From contig CAMTDV010000018.1 of the NCBI GenBank assembly GCA_947069175.1, positions 45,768,869 through 45,832,868 of the forward strand: a stretch of DNA of 64,000 bases. Direction: 5' to 3'. Source of the stretch: Scalesia atractyloides (Eukaryota > Streptophyta > Magnoliopsida > Asterales > Asteraceae). The number at the start of each line of letters is the position of its first letter. Within the stretch, counting starts at the first letter, position 1. A model generated the notes under the pieces. It ran no database searches, was not told the origin of the DNA, and saw nothing but the letters and a program-made list of their open reading frames with translations. Of this stretch, positions 1 through 12,939 are shown in pieces. Both the position numbers and the translations under genes were made by a program.

Positions 1-1219
1 CACAAGAATAGAATCAAACATGAAGGAGATCACTTTCAAATACCAAGGATTTGATCAAGAGTACTGAGAAAGCTCCAAAATGAGTGCCAAATTCGGATTT
101 AGAGCAGGGTGTTGCAAGAAAGTGATCAACAAGTTGCAACCATGAAGAACACTTAGTATTTATAGAAATCTTGGATTAACAAGAGCATGACAAGTGTTGG
201 TGACTCATCTTAGGTGTAGATTAGTGACAAAATTCGTGTCAATTACAGAGATTAAGGTGGCACAAGTGTTTGATGATTCAAAGGTTGCAAAAACAGGCTG
301 CTGCCAGGAAATCTGATGTGTTGGGCATGCGTTATGGACCGTATGGTCCTTAGGCTTACGGTCCGTTAGCCATGGACCTGGGCACATCTTTTGGGATTTA
401 GCAAAACAAGCCCCTGCATCGTTTCGTCGCGTTTCGGGCACTTCTAACACTCGTTAACCTCATTTCAAAGCTCCATAAGGATGCTAAAGTATAGGGAACT
501 TGAAATATATTCAAAAATGTTCCAGAGGTCGGTTCGTTTGGGCGTTACGGTCGCGGTTTTCGGTTAATGACTACGAAAATCGAAACGAACGTGTGTGTGA
601 CCGTAAATGTGTAACGAACGGATTTTTCACATTCCAATCACTAAAATACAAAATTTTGATGATTAGGAAAATTTTTGAATGTCCGTACATGTTTCGGATA
701 GCGAAATACACAAAAAGGCATAGTTTAGCGAAATTTGCAAAATAGCCCCTGAAGTCACAAAAGTGTGAATTTGCCATACCGAAGCCCTCAAAGCTTATTT
801 CTAAGCTATTTAAAGGATATTTATGGTATGTTAGGCTTTTTTTCTTGTTCCGGAGCGCACGTCACTGCGAGAATCGGCAGATTTTCACAGTTTGTCGTAA
901 TTAGTCCCTGTGACGGAATAAACTTGTTTTTGACATACCAAACCCTTTAAAACTTATATCTAAGTTATGTAACGGTTATTTAAGGTATGTTTAGATTGTG
1001 TCATTATTCTAGAACATATGTTGCGTTAAATTGGTTTCGTTTGCGTATCGGTTCACTGATTTTGCTCATAGAAGCGATTTAAGAGTTAGAAATTATGCAA
1101 GAATCAAATGTGTGTAATAATCAAAATAAATAAACAAAATTCACATATTCCACATAAATTTTCATTCATTGATAACTTGTTTGTTATTGTTACATGTTTG
1201 GATTGCCACAGATATCACA
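1..1219 (-). repeat. 3' LTR of G1, truncated by window edge
   Basis: Matches the right-hand part of the 5' LTR (about 8451-9650). It ends at the TGTGATATC end (minus strand) next to the polypurine tract. It contains a TATAAATA box on the minus strand at 157-164, a conserved near-palindrome CTTACGGTCCGT(T/A)AG near 353, and a 160 bp tandem duplication with units starting near 743 and 903. ORFs in it have no resemblance to proteins and I treat them as chance. Confidence 0.92.
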
Positions 1220-1255
1220 GTCTCCACTACTTCAGGAAATTTCGTCCCGAAATTT
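1220..1255 (-). promoter_or_regulatory. Polypurine tract and adjoining palindrome of G1
   Basis: On the minus strand a purine-rich GTAGTGGAGAC (1220-1230) lies directly before the LTR start TGTGATATC, the position of a plus-strand primer. Just upstream is AAATTTCGGGACGAAATTT (1237-1255), a near-perfect palindrome that recurs at the same place in G4 and the TR-GAG element. Confidence 0.75.
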
Positions 1256-4200
1256 AATTAGAGGAAACTTGTGAGAATAAATGTGGGTACTTCGCTTTCA
1301 TATGATCCTCTATTTCGCAAGTAAATTCTAGGCCACGTTTGGATTCCCAGCGAACTTTGACAATCGGAATTCTTCTTCGTTTAAGTTTCTTGACTTCACG
1401 GTCCATAATCTCAACCGGTTTCTTGACAAAATGCATAGTATCATCAACATGAATCTCATCAAGTGGAATATGGAGATTTGTATCGGCTAAGCATCTCTTC
1501 AAGTTGGACACGTGAAATGTTGGGTGAATATTCCCGAGTTTAGGAGGTAGCTCAAGTCGGTAGGCCACCTTTCCGATTCTTTCGACGATCTTGAATGGTC
1601 CAACGTATCATGGAGCAAGTTTTCCTTTCTTTCCAAATCTCATTACTCCTTTCCAAGGGGATACCTTGAGTAGGACATAGTCACCAACTTGAAATTCTAA
1701 GGGCTTGCGTCGCTTGTCCGCATAACTCTTTTGACGGCTTCTAGCTGTTAAAAGGTTATCGCGTATTTTCTTGACTTTCTTGGTTGTGTCGTGGATTAGT
1801 TCAGGTCCAGTGAGCTGTATCTCACTGATCTCATTCCAACAGACAGGTGAACGACATTTTCGAATGTATAAAGCTTCGAAAGGCGCATGTGGATGCTGGC
1901 GTGATAACTAGTGTTATAGGAGAATTCGACCAATGGTAAATGCAAATCCTAACTACCACCAAAATCGATCACGCAAGCTCGGAGCATATCCTCCAGTGTT
2001 TGAATTATCCTCTCAGATTGTCCATCCCCTCAGGTTAAGTTTGGTTCTCATCGCAGATTGCATAGTCATCTAGAAATGAGATGAGAACCGAGCATCTATG
2101 TCAGATATGATACTAAAAGGAACACCATGACGAGACACAATCTCATCAACATAGATCTTGGTGAGCTTGTCAGCAGAGTAGTCCACACAAATTGCCAAAA
2201 AGTATGCTGACTTCGTTAGACTATCGATGACTACCCAAATGGCATCATGATCTCTAGATGTGCGCGGTAGCTTAGTAATGAGATCCATCGCAATGTTCTC
2301 CCACTTCCATACCGGTATTTCTGGTTGTTCAAGCAAACTAGACGGACATTGATGTTCGGCCTTGACTTTGAGACAAGTACGGCATTTCGATACACACAAG
2401 GCAATGTCATTCTTCATACCCGGCCACCAATATTGGGTACAGAGATCCATACATTTTTGTAGCACCAGGATCAATCGAATAACGAGACTTATGAGATTCA
2501 TCCATCAATAGAATACGGAGATCGTGCTGATTTGGAACCCACAACTGATTCTTGTAATAGAGCAATCCATCGTCTTTCCTTTCGAGTTGAAGTTCGAGTT
2601 GATGAGGTAGTTCGTCTTTCAACAAACCTTGAGTTATACAAGTGCGTTGGGCTTCAAGAATACGTGTTTGGATATCGGATCGAATTCGAACACAATGAAG
2701 CTTAACATGTTCTTTGCGACTAAGCGCATCAGCCACAACATTCGCCTTACCAGGATGGTAGCGAATTTCACAATCGTAATCGTTTAAAAGCTCGACCCAA
2801 CGTCGTTGTCTCATGTTCAGCTCCTTTTGATTGAATATATGTTGGAGACTTTTGTGGTCCGTGAAAACCACACACTTCGTGCCATAAAGATAATGTCTCC
2901 AAATTTTGAGAGCAAAAACAACGACACCCAACTCAAGATCATGGGTGGTGTAGTTCTTTTCATGGACTTTCAATTGTCTCGACGCATAAGCGATGACCTT
3001 ATCCTGTTGCATGAGAACACAACCAAGGCCTAAACTCGACGCGTCACAATAAACCACAAAATCCTTGTTGCCATCAGGTAAAGATAGAATAGGAGCATCA
3101 CAGAGTTTTAGTTTCAAGGTTTGGAAAGCTTCCTCTTAACTGGGTCCCCACTCAAAAGGCTTATTCTTTTGAGTCAAAGCATTGAGAGGAACCGCGATCT
3201 TAGAGAGTTCGCAATAAATCTTTGATAGTAACCAGCAAGACCCAGAAATGTGCGAACTTCTGTGGGTGTAGTGGGTGTTTTCCAATCCTTAATCGCAGCG
3301 ATTTTGGAAGGATCCACATGAATACCTTGCTCATTGACAATGTGTCCCAAAAACTGAACTTCTTTAAGCCAAAATTCACACTTGGAGAATTTTGCGTAAA
3401 GTTGCTCTTTCTTTAGAAGTTCCATTGTCAGGCGAAGATGTTGTTCGTGCTCAACTCGAGACTTATAATAAATGAGAATGTTGTCGAAGAAAACAATGAT
3501 GAACTTATCCAAATAAGGTTTACAAACCCGATTCGTCAAGTCCATGAAAACAACTGGAGCATTGGTCAAACCGAATGGCATAACGTTGAACTCATAATGA
3601 CCATATCGTGTGCGGAAAGCAGTCTTAGGAATATCCTCCTCGTGAACACGAAGTTGATGGTACCCAGAGCGCAGATCGATCTTGGATAAACAGGTAGCAC
3701 CTTGTAATTGATTAAAAAGATCATCAATGCGAGGTAGGGGATATCGATTCTTGATCGTGAGTTTGTTGAGCTCACGATAATCAATATACATCCGAAAGGA
3801 TCCATCCTTCTTTTTCACAAATAAGACAGGTGCACCTCATAGAGATTAACTTGGATGAATGAAACCTTTGTTAGATAACTCTTGAAGTTGCTTCAGTAAT
3901 TCTTGCATCTCAGAAGGTGCAAGACGATAAGGAGATTTGGCTAGTGGGTTGACACCTGGTACAAGGTCGATACAAAACTCAACTTGTTGTGCTGGGGGTA
4001 AACCAGGTAGATCTTCGGGAAATACCTCAGGAAAATCTCGAATAACAGGAATGTCTCGAATATTCTTGCTCTTGCCTATATGCTCCACAATATGTGCCAA
4101 GAAGGCGACATAATTCTTTCGCAAGTATTTCTGAGCTTGGGTACATGTCATAAGTTTAATGCTACTAACGGGTTTCTCTCCATGAATTTCCAAGGTTTCA

Positions 4201-4580
4201 CCAAACGAAAGTGGTATACGAACAATCTTGTCAAAACAAATAACTTCGGCATGGTGCTTGGTTAACCAATCCATTCCAACAATGATATCGAAGCTCCCGA
4301 GTTGCATTAGTATGAGGTCGACTGAAAAACAAATGGTTGCTAGATTTAACTTGCAATCACGAATAACAGAATCAAGAACAAGAGGTTCACCATTGGCTAT
4401 TTCGACAGACACGGGTCTCCCTAGTTTCGTTCTAGGCATCGAGAGCAAAGGCTCAAAAGCAAGTGACACAAAACTTCTATCGGCACCCGAATCCAAAACA
4501 ACAGAAGCAAGATGATTGTTGACAAGGAACGTAACGTTAACAACTTCATTGTCAGCACGAGCCTCGATGGCGCTCATGTT
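1254..4580 (-). pseudogene. G1 pol pseudogene (PR-RT-RH-IN-chromodomain)
   Basis: Broken Ty3 polyprotein in several frames. Reading leftwards: protease with LDSGADRSFV (Asp at 4491-4493); RT about 3174-3818 with typical [13 protein letters not shown] and MPFGLTNAP blocks; RNase H about 2520-3117 ([17 protein letters not shown]); integrase about 2070-2500 with a zinc-binding segment and core motif MDLITKLP; C-terminal chromodomain-like block 1254-1500 (EIMDREVKK...[10 protein letters not shown]). The RT catalytic box reads FFDN instead of F/YxDD, so one metal-binding Asp is Asn. Stops and frameshifts lie between blocks (for example 3117-3174 and 1569-2069). It is non-functional as it stands. 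Family assignment is firm from motif order; lineage is inferred from the chromodomain-like end. Confidence 0.9.
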
Positions 4581-5708
4581 AAATGCTCGTCCACATGCTG
4601 GATTTGCATTTGCTATCCTCGGACAATTGTTCTTGTAGTGACCCATCTCACCACAGTTATAGCAGGAACCAGGTGGAAAATGAGGTCGAGCAGGATTTGC
4701 TTGTGCTTAGCTTCGTTTATGTAGCTTGGTTCGGGTTAAAGCGACAAATGTTTGCCAGATGACCAAGTTTTCCACAGGTAGTACATTGTCGACACGGTAC
4801 ATGAACCTGATGGTGACTGTTACATCGGTTGCAGAGAGGTACAATTCCTGCATATGGTTTCTTTGCAGGAAGTTGAGCTGGTTGATTTTGCCGAGCAGTT
4901 GGAGTAGGTTGAGTAGTAACATCAATGTTTTGAGAAGCCTTACGCTTCTTTGATTGTTTGGAAGGCCCAAGTTTCTTTTCCTTCGGTTTCTCTTTGGTTG
5001 ACTTGTCAGATTGTTTCTTGTCACCTTTGTGATGAAGCTTACCCTTTCTGACTTGAGAATCAGTCAGAGTAGCAGCCAATTCAATGGCTTAACGAACGGT
5101 AGTAGGGTGGTTTCCCGTGACAATGTCCTGAACAGGATCAGGCAGACCATCGATATATTTCTCAATCGCCTCATCCAAAGGTATCACCATTGAAAGACAA
5201 AGTAAGCTCAAGTCCTCGTACCGGTCTGTGTAAGCACGACTCTCACCATTGTCTTGCTTAAGATCATCAAATTCCATTTCCAAAGCCCTAAGTTCATGAC
5301 AAGGACAGAACTCCTTCATCATTAGAGCTCGAAGCTCTCACCAAGTTGGGCCTAAGGCCACATTAGCACCCCTATCTCTCATAACGCCATTCCACCATGT
5401 CAAAGCTCGTTTCTTGAACACACTCGATGCAAACTCAACTTTTCGCTCATCCGGATATTGAATGAAAAGAAATGTGCTCTCGAGACTCTCAAACCATTGA
5501 AGAAGTACCGTAGCTCCCTCAGACCAGAAAAAGCAATTGGTTTAGCCGAATAGAACTGTTTGTAGCTACACGGAGCATTGTTGTTATTATTGTTATCGTT
5601 GTTCGCTTAATTCAGTTGAGTTACTAGGTTCGGGAGAATCGCAGCCATTTGCTGAGCGATAAGTGCTGCCATTGCAGCATCTTGAGTTTGATTGCGTCTA
5701 GGAGGCAT
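4581..5708 (-). pseudogene. G1 gag pseudogene
   Basis: Capsid/nucleocapsid part of the Ty3 polyprotein. The likely start is the ATG at 5706-5708 (MPPRRNQTQDAA). An in-frame stop follows after about 33 codons, in the stretch QLN*ANN near 5608. Gag capsid sequence is readable at 5089-5330 (EFCPCHELRALE, DRYEDLSLLC, IEKYIDGLP). Zinc-binding cysteine clusters lie at about 4747-4840 (CNRCNSHHQ..., CTTCGKLGHLANIC) and a CCHC knuckle at about 4630-4672 (CYNCGEMGHYKNNC). It runs into the protease without a clear border. Several frameshifts and stops make it non-coding today. Confidence 0.88.
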
Positions 5709-6281
5709 TCTAGAAAAGAAACACGATGAAAGATGTGTGAGATTGACATTCGGAAAATCGAAATAAGCATAAAAAATTATCGACGAAGCATAAGAATGTG
5801 GTCACTTGTTTGTTTCTCAAAACATACAAATGACGCACGTTGACTAATCAAAGTAAATGGGTGTAATAATGTATCGCGAAGACATGCTTTAGCCTATAAG
5901 TGGACTCTCACCCAAAGAGTTCCCAGGTAAGAGTGACTGGTCCGATTTAGTGGATTTGTACGAAGACTCTAGCCTTATACAGAAAACTCAAGGTACAGGG
6001 ACCCACCCTTCCAGATTGCATGTGTTCACATTATTAAAACCCAAATTTTGACGAGATTTTGAAAATTTAAAGGCTTAAGCCAAAAACAAATCATCTATGG
6101 ATAGATGATTGATTTTCGAAAACGGATTTGAAATTTTTATAGAATTGTTTTGGTAATCACCTAAGGATAGGTGATCGTATTGTATTTTTAAATCTAAACG
6201 CAAGTTTACTTGCGTTAGGGTCCTAGGAAGGTTATAGTCTAGGCCAAAGCATTACTAATAACCTAATTCCCTATAACCAGT
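5709..6281 (-). other. G1 untranslated leader between primer site and gag
   Basis: No open frame with coding character. It matches the leader of G3 (45121-45705) along its whole length, for example the shared stretches around 5930-6010 and 6200-6290. It probably holds packaging signals, as leaders of this family do, but I cannot point to one. Confidence 0.7.
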
Positions 6282-6293
6282 GCTATGATACCA
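6282..6293 (-). promoter_or_regulatory. Primer binding site of G1 (tRNA-Met type)
   Basis: Minus strand reads TGGTATCATAGC, one mismatch from TGGTATCAGAGC, the usual complement of plant initiator tRNA-Met. It lies 3 bp inside the 5' LTR end at 6297, as expected. Confidence 0.88.
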
Positions 6294-6296
6294 ACC

Positions 6297-9200
6297 TGTA
6301 ACACCCCAAATCGCGTAAAACATCAAACCGCGGCGGAAACACTTGGGGAGTCACGTTAACAGATTGTTTCACAACACTTGGTAATTGAGGTTTCGTTTTA
6401 AATATTAAACATAGGCTATATTGTCATATTATCTTAAAACGTTTTAAAAACATCCAAATAAACAAAGCATGCATAGTTATTGTCTTTAATATTTTTAGGC
6501 ACTAAGGTCCGTCCAGATCCTACGTGAGCACGCAGCGTCATCAAACTTAATTTCCTGAAACATATGTGAAAAACGAGTCAGCAAAAATATGCCGGCAAGT
6601 ACATAGGTTTTGTGAGTGTGTCAAGTTCATGGCTTTGTATATATTGCCACATATAATCCGACTACTAGAGTCGTAAATGAAAACCTTGTTTTGAAAGAAT
6701 TTGTTATTGCAATAATTAATCGTCTAAAAACAATTGGTTAAAAGTTTACAAAATCTCGTAGCCATGAACCTTGACTCGAAAACATTTGTTTTGTAAATCC
6801 AAGTTGTAAATCATATTGAAATAACTCGTATGGTTTATATCTTTAATCCAAAATTGTTGTATGTCATTGTTTGAAATCATTTGTCCAAGTAATGTAAATA
6901 ACGACACGTATGTAATGTGATAAAAGCACTTATATATTGGAAGTACCAGCGGCGTATCCACCATGCTTTTATTACATTACACCCATTCCGTTATCTAAAT
7001 CACTTATCCTAAACCATTTGTCATAAATCAATTGTCCGTTCTTCCTTGTTATAAACCATTGTTCATTCGTACATCGTTCATTGTTCATCGTTCATCGTTC
7101 GTTGTTATAAACCATTTGTTCATCGTTCCTTGTTTTAATTGAAAACTTTTGGTCGTTTCGTGAATACATTCAAACCTTTGTTGACTTGTTCGAGACCACC
7201 CACGGTGTCCCTTAATCGTATAACATACCACCAAAGGGTATGTTACAAATACAGTTTCAGTCGCTTCCCAAATTTCCCCACAAACCCCAGGAATTTTGGT
7301 AACGGGATTGTCAGTCCTAGGCGCCTTAACTTACTACTCGTCGGCTTGGCCATTGTTAATGAATGTCATTCTTGTTATAAATACATCGCACCAACCAGTT
7401 CGTTCACATTATTGAAATCGTTGTGTTTAATATAAACCATAGTATTTGCAATTGAAAACTTGAAAATATTTAGCACATATGAATCTCCCCAAAACAATTG
7501 TAAAACATAAAATAGGGGAACTATGTACTCACTTGTGATAGCAAAGTAAATGTTGGATCAATAAGAAAATCGAAGCTCAAAGATCCGAGAAATCACGCGT
7601 GACCTAAAAATGAATAATAGTGTAAATATCGAGACTTGAAATCGGAAGATTCGGATAGAATGAGATCTTATAAACCAAGTGAGTGTCGAAACTCATATAA
7701 CATGGTTTAATAAGTTTACATTCTGAGTTGGAAAAGATTATAAGTGCTTTTGACCAATTATGACCCGTTAAGGTGGTTTAAGCCACTTTAACACGTCGTT
7801 TGCATAACTACACATTCGGATGGTTAGATATGTGTTATGATAAATCCTTAAAGCTTAAATATGTTTGAAAATGTTATTTAATCCGAATACATGTCAAAAT
7901 TTATGTTACATATGCTTTAAGTTTATTTGTTTGCAAAAAGGGCATTTTGGTAATTGTTGAGTAATATTACAATCATTTATCATAACACAATCCGAACATC
8001 ATGACCATAAGGTATAACCTCAGAGGGTTATTCCCTGTATATTTATGGTCACAATTATGTATTTGGTCGGGTTCGAACATCCGCCAAACGGGTCAGATTT
8101 TGGAAGTCAAAGCGGTGGTCAAAGCGTTCAACGTTTGACTCTAAATAAGCACTATAATGAGAGTGGTGATTTAGACATGTTTTGATATGTCTAAATAATT
8201 TTTATAAAAGATTTTTGGCATCAAAACAACCTGTTTTGACACCCGAATTTAGATCCACTGCAAAATGCTCAAAAATCGCATTTTGACTGAAGCTTTGACT
8301 TGTCAAAATAGCTAGAAATGATGAGAATCAGTAGGCATGATTTTTATGGATAATAACCACCTTGATTACCATCATAAAGCAAGTTTCAATTGGATTTTAA
8401 ACTGATCAATTCTGGAAGTCAAATTTTGTGACTTTTAATCCAATTAACCACAAGAATAGAATCAAACATGAAGGATCACTTACAAATACCAAGGATTTGA
8501 TCAAGAGTACTGAGAAAGCTCCAAAATGAGTGCTAAATTCGGATTTAGAGCAGGGTGTTGCAAGAAAGTGATCAAAAAGTTGCAACCATGAAGAACACTT
8601 AGTATTTATAGAAATCTTGGATTAACAAGAGCATGACAAGTGTTGGTGACTCGTCTTAGGTGTAGATTAGTGTCCAAATTCGTGTCAATTGCAGAGATTA
8701 AGGTGGCACAAGTGTTGGATGAGTCAAAGGTTGCACAAACAGGTTGCTGCCAGCAAATCTGATGTGCTGGGCATGCCTTATGGACCGTATGGTCCTTAGG
8801 CTTACGGTCCGTAAGCCATGGACCTGGGCACATCTTTTGGGATTTGGCAGAACAGGCCCCTGGATCGTTTCGTCGCGTTTCGAGCACTTCTAACACTCGT
8901 TAACCTCATTTCAAAGATCCACATGGATGTTACAGTATAGGGAACTTGAAATATGTTCAAAAATGTTCTAGATGTCGGTTCGTTTAGTCGTACGGCCGCG
9001 GTTTTCGGTTAATTACGACGAAAATCAAAACGAACGCGTGTGTGACCGTAAATGTGTAACGAATGGATTTTTCGCATTTCAATCACTAAAATACAATATT
9101 TTATTGATTAGAAAAATTTTCAAATGTCCGTACATGGTCCGAGTAGCGAAATACGCAAAAAGGCATAGTTTCGCGAAATTTGCAAAATAGCCCCTAAAGT

Positions 9201-9650
9201 CACAAAAGTGTGAATTTGCCATACCGAAGCACTCAAAGCTTATTTCTAAGCTATGTAAAGGATATTTATGGTATGTTAGGCTTGTTTTCTCGTTCAGGAG
9301 CGTATGTCGCTGCGAGAATCGGCAGACTTTCACAGTTTGTCGTAATTAGTCCATGTGATCGAATAAACTTGTTTTTGACATACCAAACCCTTTAAAACTT
9401 ATATCTAAGTTATGTAAAGGTTATTTACAGTATGTTTAGCTTGTGTCATTATTCTGGAACATATGTTGCGTTAAATTGGTTTCGTTTGCATATCGGTTCA
9501 CCGATTTTGCTCATAGAAGCGATTTAAGAGTTCGAAATTGTGCAAGAATCAAATGTGTGTAATAAACAAAATTCACATATTCCACATAAATTTTCATTCA
9601 TTGATAACTTGTTTATTATGTTACATGTTTGGATTGCCACATGTATCACA
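6297..9650 (-). repeat. 5' LTR of G1 (about 3.35 kb)
   Basis: Starts TGTAACACCCC and ends GTATCACA on the plus strand, giving TG...CA ends. It contains the minus-strand promoter (TATAAATA at 8603-8610), so U3 is about 8610-9650 and R-U5 about 6297-8600. Short degenerate tandem repeats based on GTTCATCGTTCATTG lie at 7060-7130, and a 159 bp tandem duplication starts near 9189 and 9348. A segment near 8005-8050 is conserved in G3 (about 59808-59850). I see no genes in this 3.3 kb; short ORFs are accidental. Confidence 0.9.
8603..8610 (-). promoter_or_regulatory. TATA box in G1 5' LTR
   Basis: TATAAATA on the minus strand, conserved at the same place in the 3' LTR (157-164) and in G3 (60429-60436). 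It is the most likely core promoter for the element RNA, running leftwards. Confidence 0.55.
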
Positions 9651-12600
9651 TTATACAATCCGTTAAAGAGGATATTTTGATCTTGTTGCCCGAATACACG
9701 ACTGCGAGAGAACTCTGGTTATCACTGCAAAAGAAATACCAAGGAAGCGAGAGAACTCTGGTTATCACTGCAAAAGAAACACCAAGAGTAAAAAAGCTCT
9801 TATCATGAAGGAATTTGATATTTTTACCATGCTGAATGGCGAGACAATGAAACGGATGATTGAACGTTTTTGTCATCTGAAGGTTCAAATGAGGAGATAC
9901 GGTCTTGAGAAGACAGAACCGGAGTATATCGATAAGCTTGGAGATGCGTTACCTGACGGAGAATGGACTACTTATCTTATGGTATTGAAAGAAAGTCCGA
10001 ATTGGGAATTCTTCAAGTTGGCTACATTCATCGACAAACTAGAAGGTCATGAGATGGAACTTCTAAAGATCGTAAAGTCGAAGAATGCTAACATTGTTCA
10101 AGATGTTGGTCTATATTACAAGAACGGAATGCAAGACAGCATTTCAAGCCCAAAGATTCAAACAACATTCAGTGCGAATATGAATTCTTCGAATCATTCG
10201 CCACAAAATCAAAATCAATCATATCCACAATATGATCAAACTCCGCAAAGCTCTTCTTTTTCAAGCACAAGGTTAAATTCTACAAATCAGAATCAACAAA
10301 CAAATTCTGATCCGAATGTGTACAAGTGTAACATTGCTCTTAAACAATGTTGTTTTTGAGCAAGTTGCTAAACAACGCATGTCTCTTCTCGCTACAGTTC
10401 TAGAATCGTATGAAAGTCTAGTGGCCGGAAAGATTGGCAATCCAGAAATGACCGCAGAAGATTGCGATCAGGTTGACGAAGAAGAACTTGAGCTGATGGA
10501 TATAAAATGGTCTTTAGCTTCTATCATTCGAAGGGTGACAAAGTTTGTTGCACTCACATGCTGAGATATCGGAAATTCAAGCAACAAGCTAGGGTTTGAC
10601 AAAACAAAGGTCACTTGTTTCAGATGTCGACAGAAAGGGCATTTCAAGAGAGAATGCAAAAATCTTGAAGCAACGGGCAATCAGAGTCCATTTGGAGGTG
10701 GCAACGAATATTACAAGATGTCGCTACAGTATAAACCATTTCCGAAAAAGACTCAAGTTGATATTCAAGAAAAATATTCCAACAATACCGACAAGGCGAT
10801 GGTTGCTACCAATGAAGATGATGGTTTTGATTGGAACTCTTATATTGGTAAGAAGACAAGAGTTGCTTTGATGGCTTAAATTGTCGAAGATACATCTGCT
10901 GAGGAAGCAGCTATGGAGAATATTCTACTTGAACAATATCTGCAACAACAGGAAGAAGAGGAGACTTATCTTCACATAAAGACACAAGGTATTTTAACTT
11001 CTAACTCAACTTCTAGTTTTGCAGGTAACTTTGATGGAAGTTCTCAGGAGCAAGTGATTGAAAAGAAATCGATTGATGATGAAGTTATTGATGTTGCTCA
11101 AGAAGCGATTGCTGAAAACCTCACGGACATTGCTAATAAAGCTATGATGGCGAATCTAACCAAGGTAGGTCCAGAGGTAAAGATAGTCGAAAAGGAAGTT
11201 GTCAAAGTGAAAGTTGTGGAGGTTGAGAAACCTTGCACAAAATGTACCGAGCCATGTGTTAAATGTGCCAAAAAATCACAAACCAACGTTGAACTTAATG
11301 TACATAATGAACATTTCAAATATGATTATCGTAGAATGAAGGAAGCGTACGACAAAATGAAAGATGATTATGGCAGGCTCGATAGAAATAATATTGCACA
11401 ACACGATACTGTGAGGATGTTAAAAGGGACAGTAATGGATAAACAAAAAGCAATAAATATTTACATCAACACCATTGCTGAAACCAAACAACAACTCCAG
11501 GACATGAAAATTGAAACAGAACATGTTCAACAACTTTTAAGAAGTTATAAAACTAATGCATATGTCATCGATCATATTCTTCCCACGATTTCCTCGGAAG
11601 AAAATGATAAAAAGTCTAAAAAGAAAAATGGTAGAGAATATAGCAATGTTCCTCCACCCCTATGCGAGAAATATTGTCGCAAAACTGTTGATGGGATGGA
11701 TAAGGCACTCAACATTGAGTTATTATCTGAAAAGAAAAATGAGTTGCCAGAGAACATTGATGTAATCTATACTACATCAGATGATGACAATAATGCCGTG
11801 GTTAAAAATGTGGTTGAAATTGTTCTGAATGATTCTGATGATGGCAGCTTTGAGAGCGCCACCTCGAGTTTGAACAGTTCTGACACAAAATCCGAAGATG
11901 ACAATACATCATCGGAAGATGATCTATGTGATGATCCTAACGTTGTCATGTACAAGGTTAAGGAATCTGATAGATTATACTTTGATGACAGTTTTCCGAT
12001 TCCGAATGTCAAAGAAGAACAACTTGATAAACTGTTCAAACTAGTTGAAGTTACATCAGAAGACCTGGAGAAAAATGAAAAGAAATTCTATTCTAAACCC
12101 AAAAGAAATTACAATAACTACCGGAGAAAGGGTGGTGATCATCCCGAAAACCGAAGAGCTGGGTTGGGTTTAGATGAGGAAGAAGAACCGGTAAAGAAAA
12201 GTCACCATTTCACGAGTACAAAGATAAAAACATGAAATTAGTTTATGGGACAAGCACAGTTCACGAGGAAAGTTTGATTGGAAAACAATCAAATGATGAG
12301 TTTAAGAAAGCAAAAGAACTTCGAGATAAGGCTAAAGTTGCAAGTGGTGTAAAATCCACTAGTTGTCATTCACATAATGATCAGACTTGCTTCAAGTGCA
12401 ACGAAGTTGGCCATATTGCATGGAAGTGTCCGAAAAATGAAACGGTCTATCTTCGAAGGAAGGAAAGTTCAGATGTTGTAAAACCAAAGCAACCAGAGTT
12501 TGTAAAACCAGTCACGATTTTGAAAAGAAATGAATCAAAACCTGAAGTTAAACCTAAAACTGAAAAGAACTTGAAAACTCAACTTTCAAAAATGGTGCAA

Positions 12601-12904
12601 CTTCCAGGGCAAACGAAACAAAGTTTTACATCAAACAGGCAAACATAAAGTCACAAGCCTGGATTGCTAAGAAAAAGTCAACAACATCTAAGATTATCAA
12701 GTCTGAGCTTCTTAAGACTGGTAACCAGAAAGAATCTGAATCTGAGATCAAAACCGAAACTGTCAAATCAACAAAAGGAAAAAATAAAGTGAACTTTGAA
12801 AATGTAACTGACAGTGGAGGCTCAGATGGAGATTATGAGGATGATTACCAAGCTTTTTATCCCAAACCCAAGACCAAGAAGGCCTGGGTCGTGCTGTTTA
12901 ACTA
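9651..12904 (+). pseudogene. Copia A gag pseudogene (long, two zinc knuckles)
   Basis: Structural gag, missing its N-terminus (left of G1). Readable parts in order: capsid-like helices (9651-10360, KKALIMKEFDIF, WTTYLMVLKES); acidic block DEEELELMDIKWSLASIIRR (about 10470-10530); first CCHC knuckle [14 protein letters not shown] (10616-10657); Cys cluster PCTKCTEPCVKC (about 11230-11265); coiled-coil-like stretch (about 11290-11560); acidic Ser/Asp-rich region; conserved block KESDRLYFDDSFPIP (about 11965-12010); second knuckle CFKCNEVGHIAWKC (about 12389-12430). Damage: a 43 bp tandem duplication (9704-9789), a frameshift near 10350, a CGA-to-TGA type stop at 10561, a stop at 10877, and frameshifts near 12230 and 12600. 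Confidence 0.85.
9704..9789 (+). repeat. 43 bp tandem duplication inside copia A gag
   Basis: Two adjacent copies (9704-9746 and 9747-9789) starting GCGAGAGAACTCTGGTTATC. Copia C has only one copy. The unit is not a multiple of three, so it shifts the frame. Confidence 0.85.
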
Positions 12905-12939
12905 GATTTTAATATGTGTAGGAGCTCCAAAGATCTGTT

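Larger units (their letters stand above)
1..9650 (-). mobile_element. G1: Tekay-like Ty3/gypsy retrotransposon, nested in copia A
   Basis: Minus-strand LTR retrotransposon. The right LTR (6297-9650) is the 5' LTR; the left one (1-1219) is the 3' LTR cut by the window edge. Positions 1-1219 repeat about 8451-9650 at roughly 94-95% identity by eye. Order on the minus strand is 5' LTR, primer site, gag, protease, reverse transcriptase, RNase H, integrase, chromodomain-like tail, polypurine tract, 3' LTR, which is the Ty3 order. The long LTRs, Met-tRNA primer site and C-terminal chromodomain-like block fit the Tekay/Del chromovirus lineage. The right boundary abuts copia gag sequence at 9651, so G1 inserted into copia A. 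The left target-site copy is outside the window. Confidence 0.93.

Noticed and set aside
500..950. ORFs of 60-80 codons with near copies at 8972-9395
   Set aside because: They fall in the G1 LTR U3 region and their frames are not maintained between copies.
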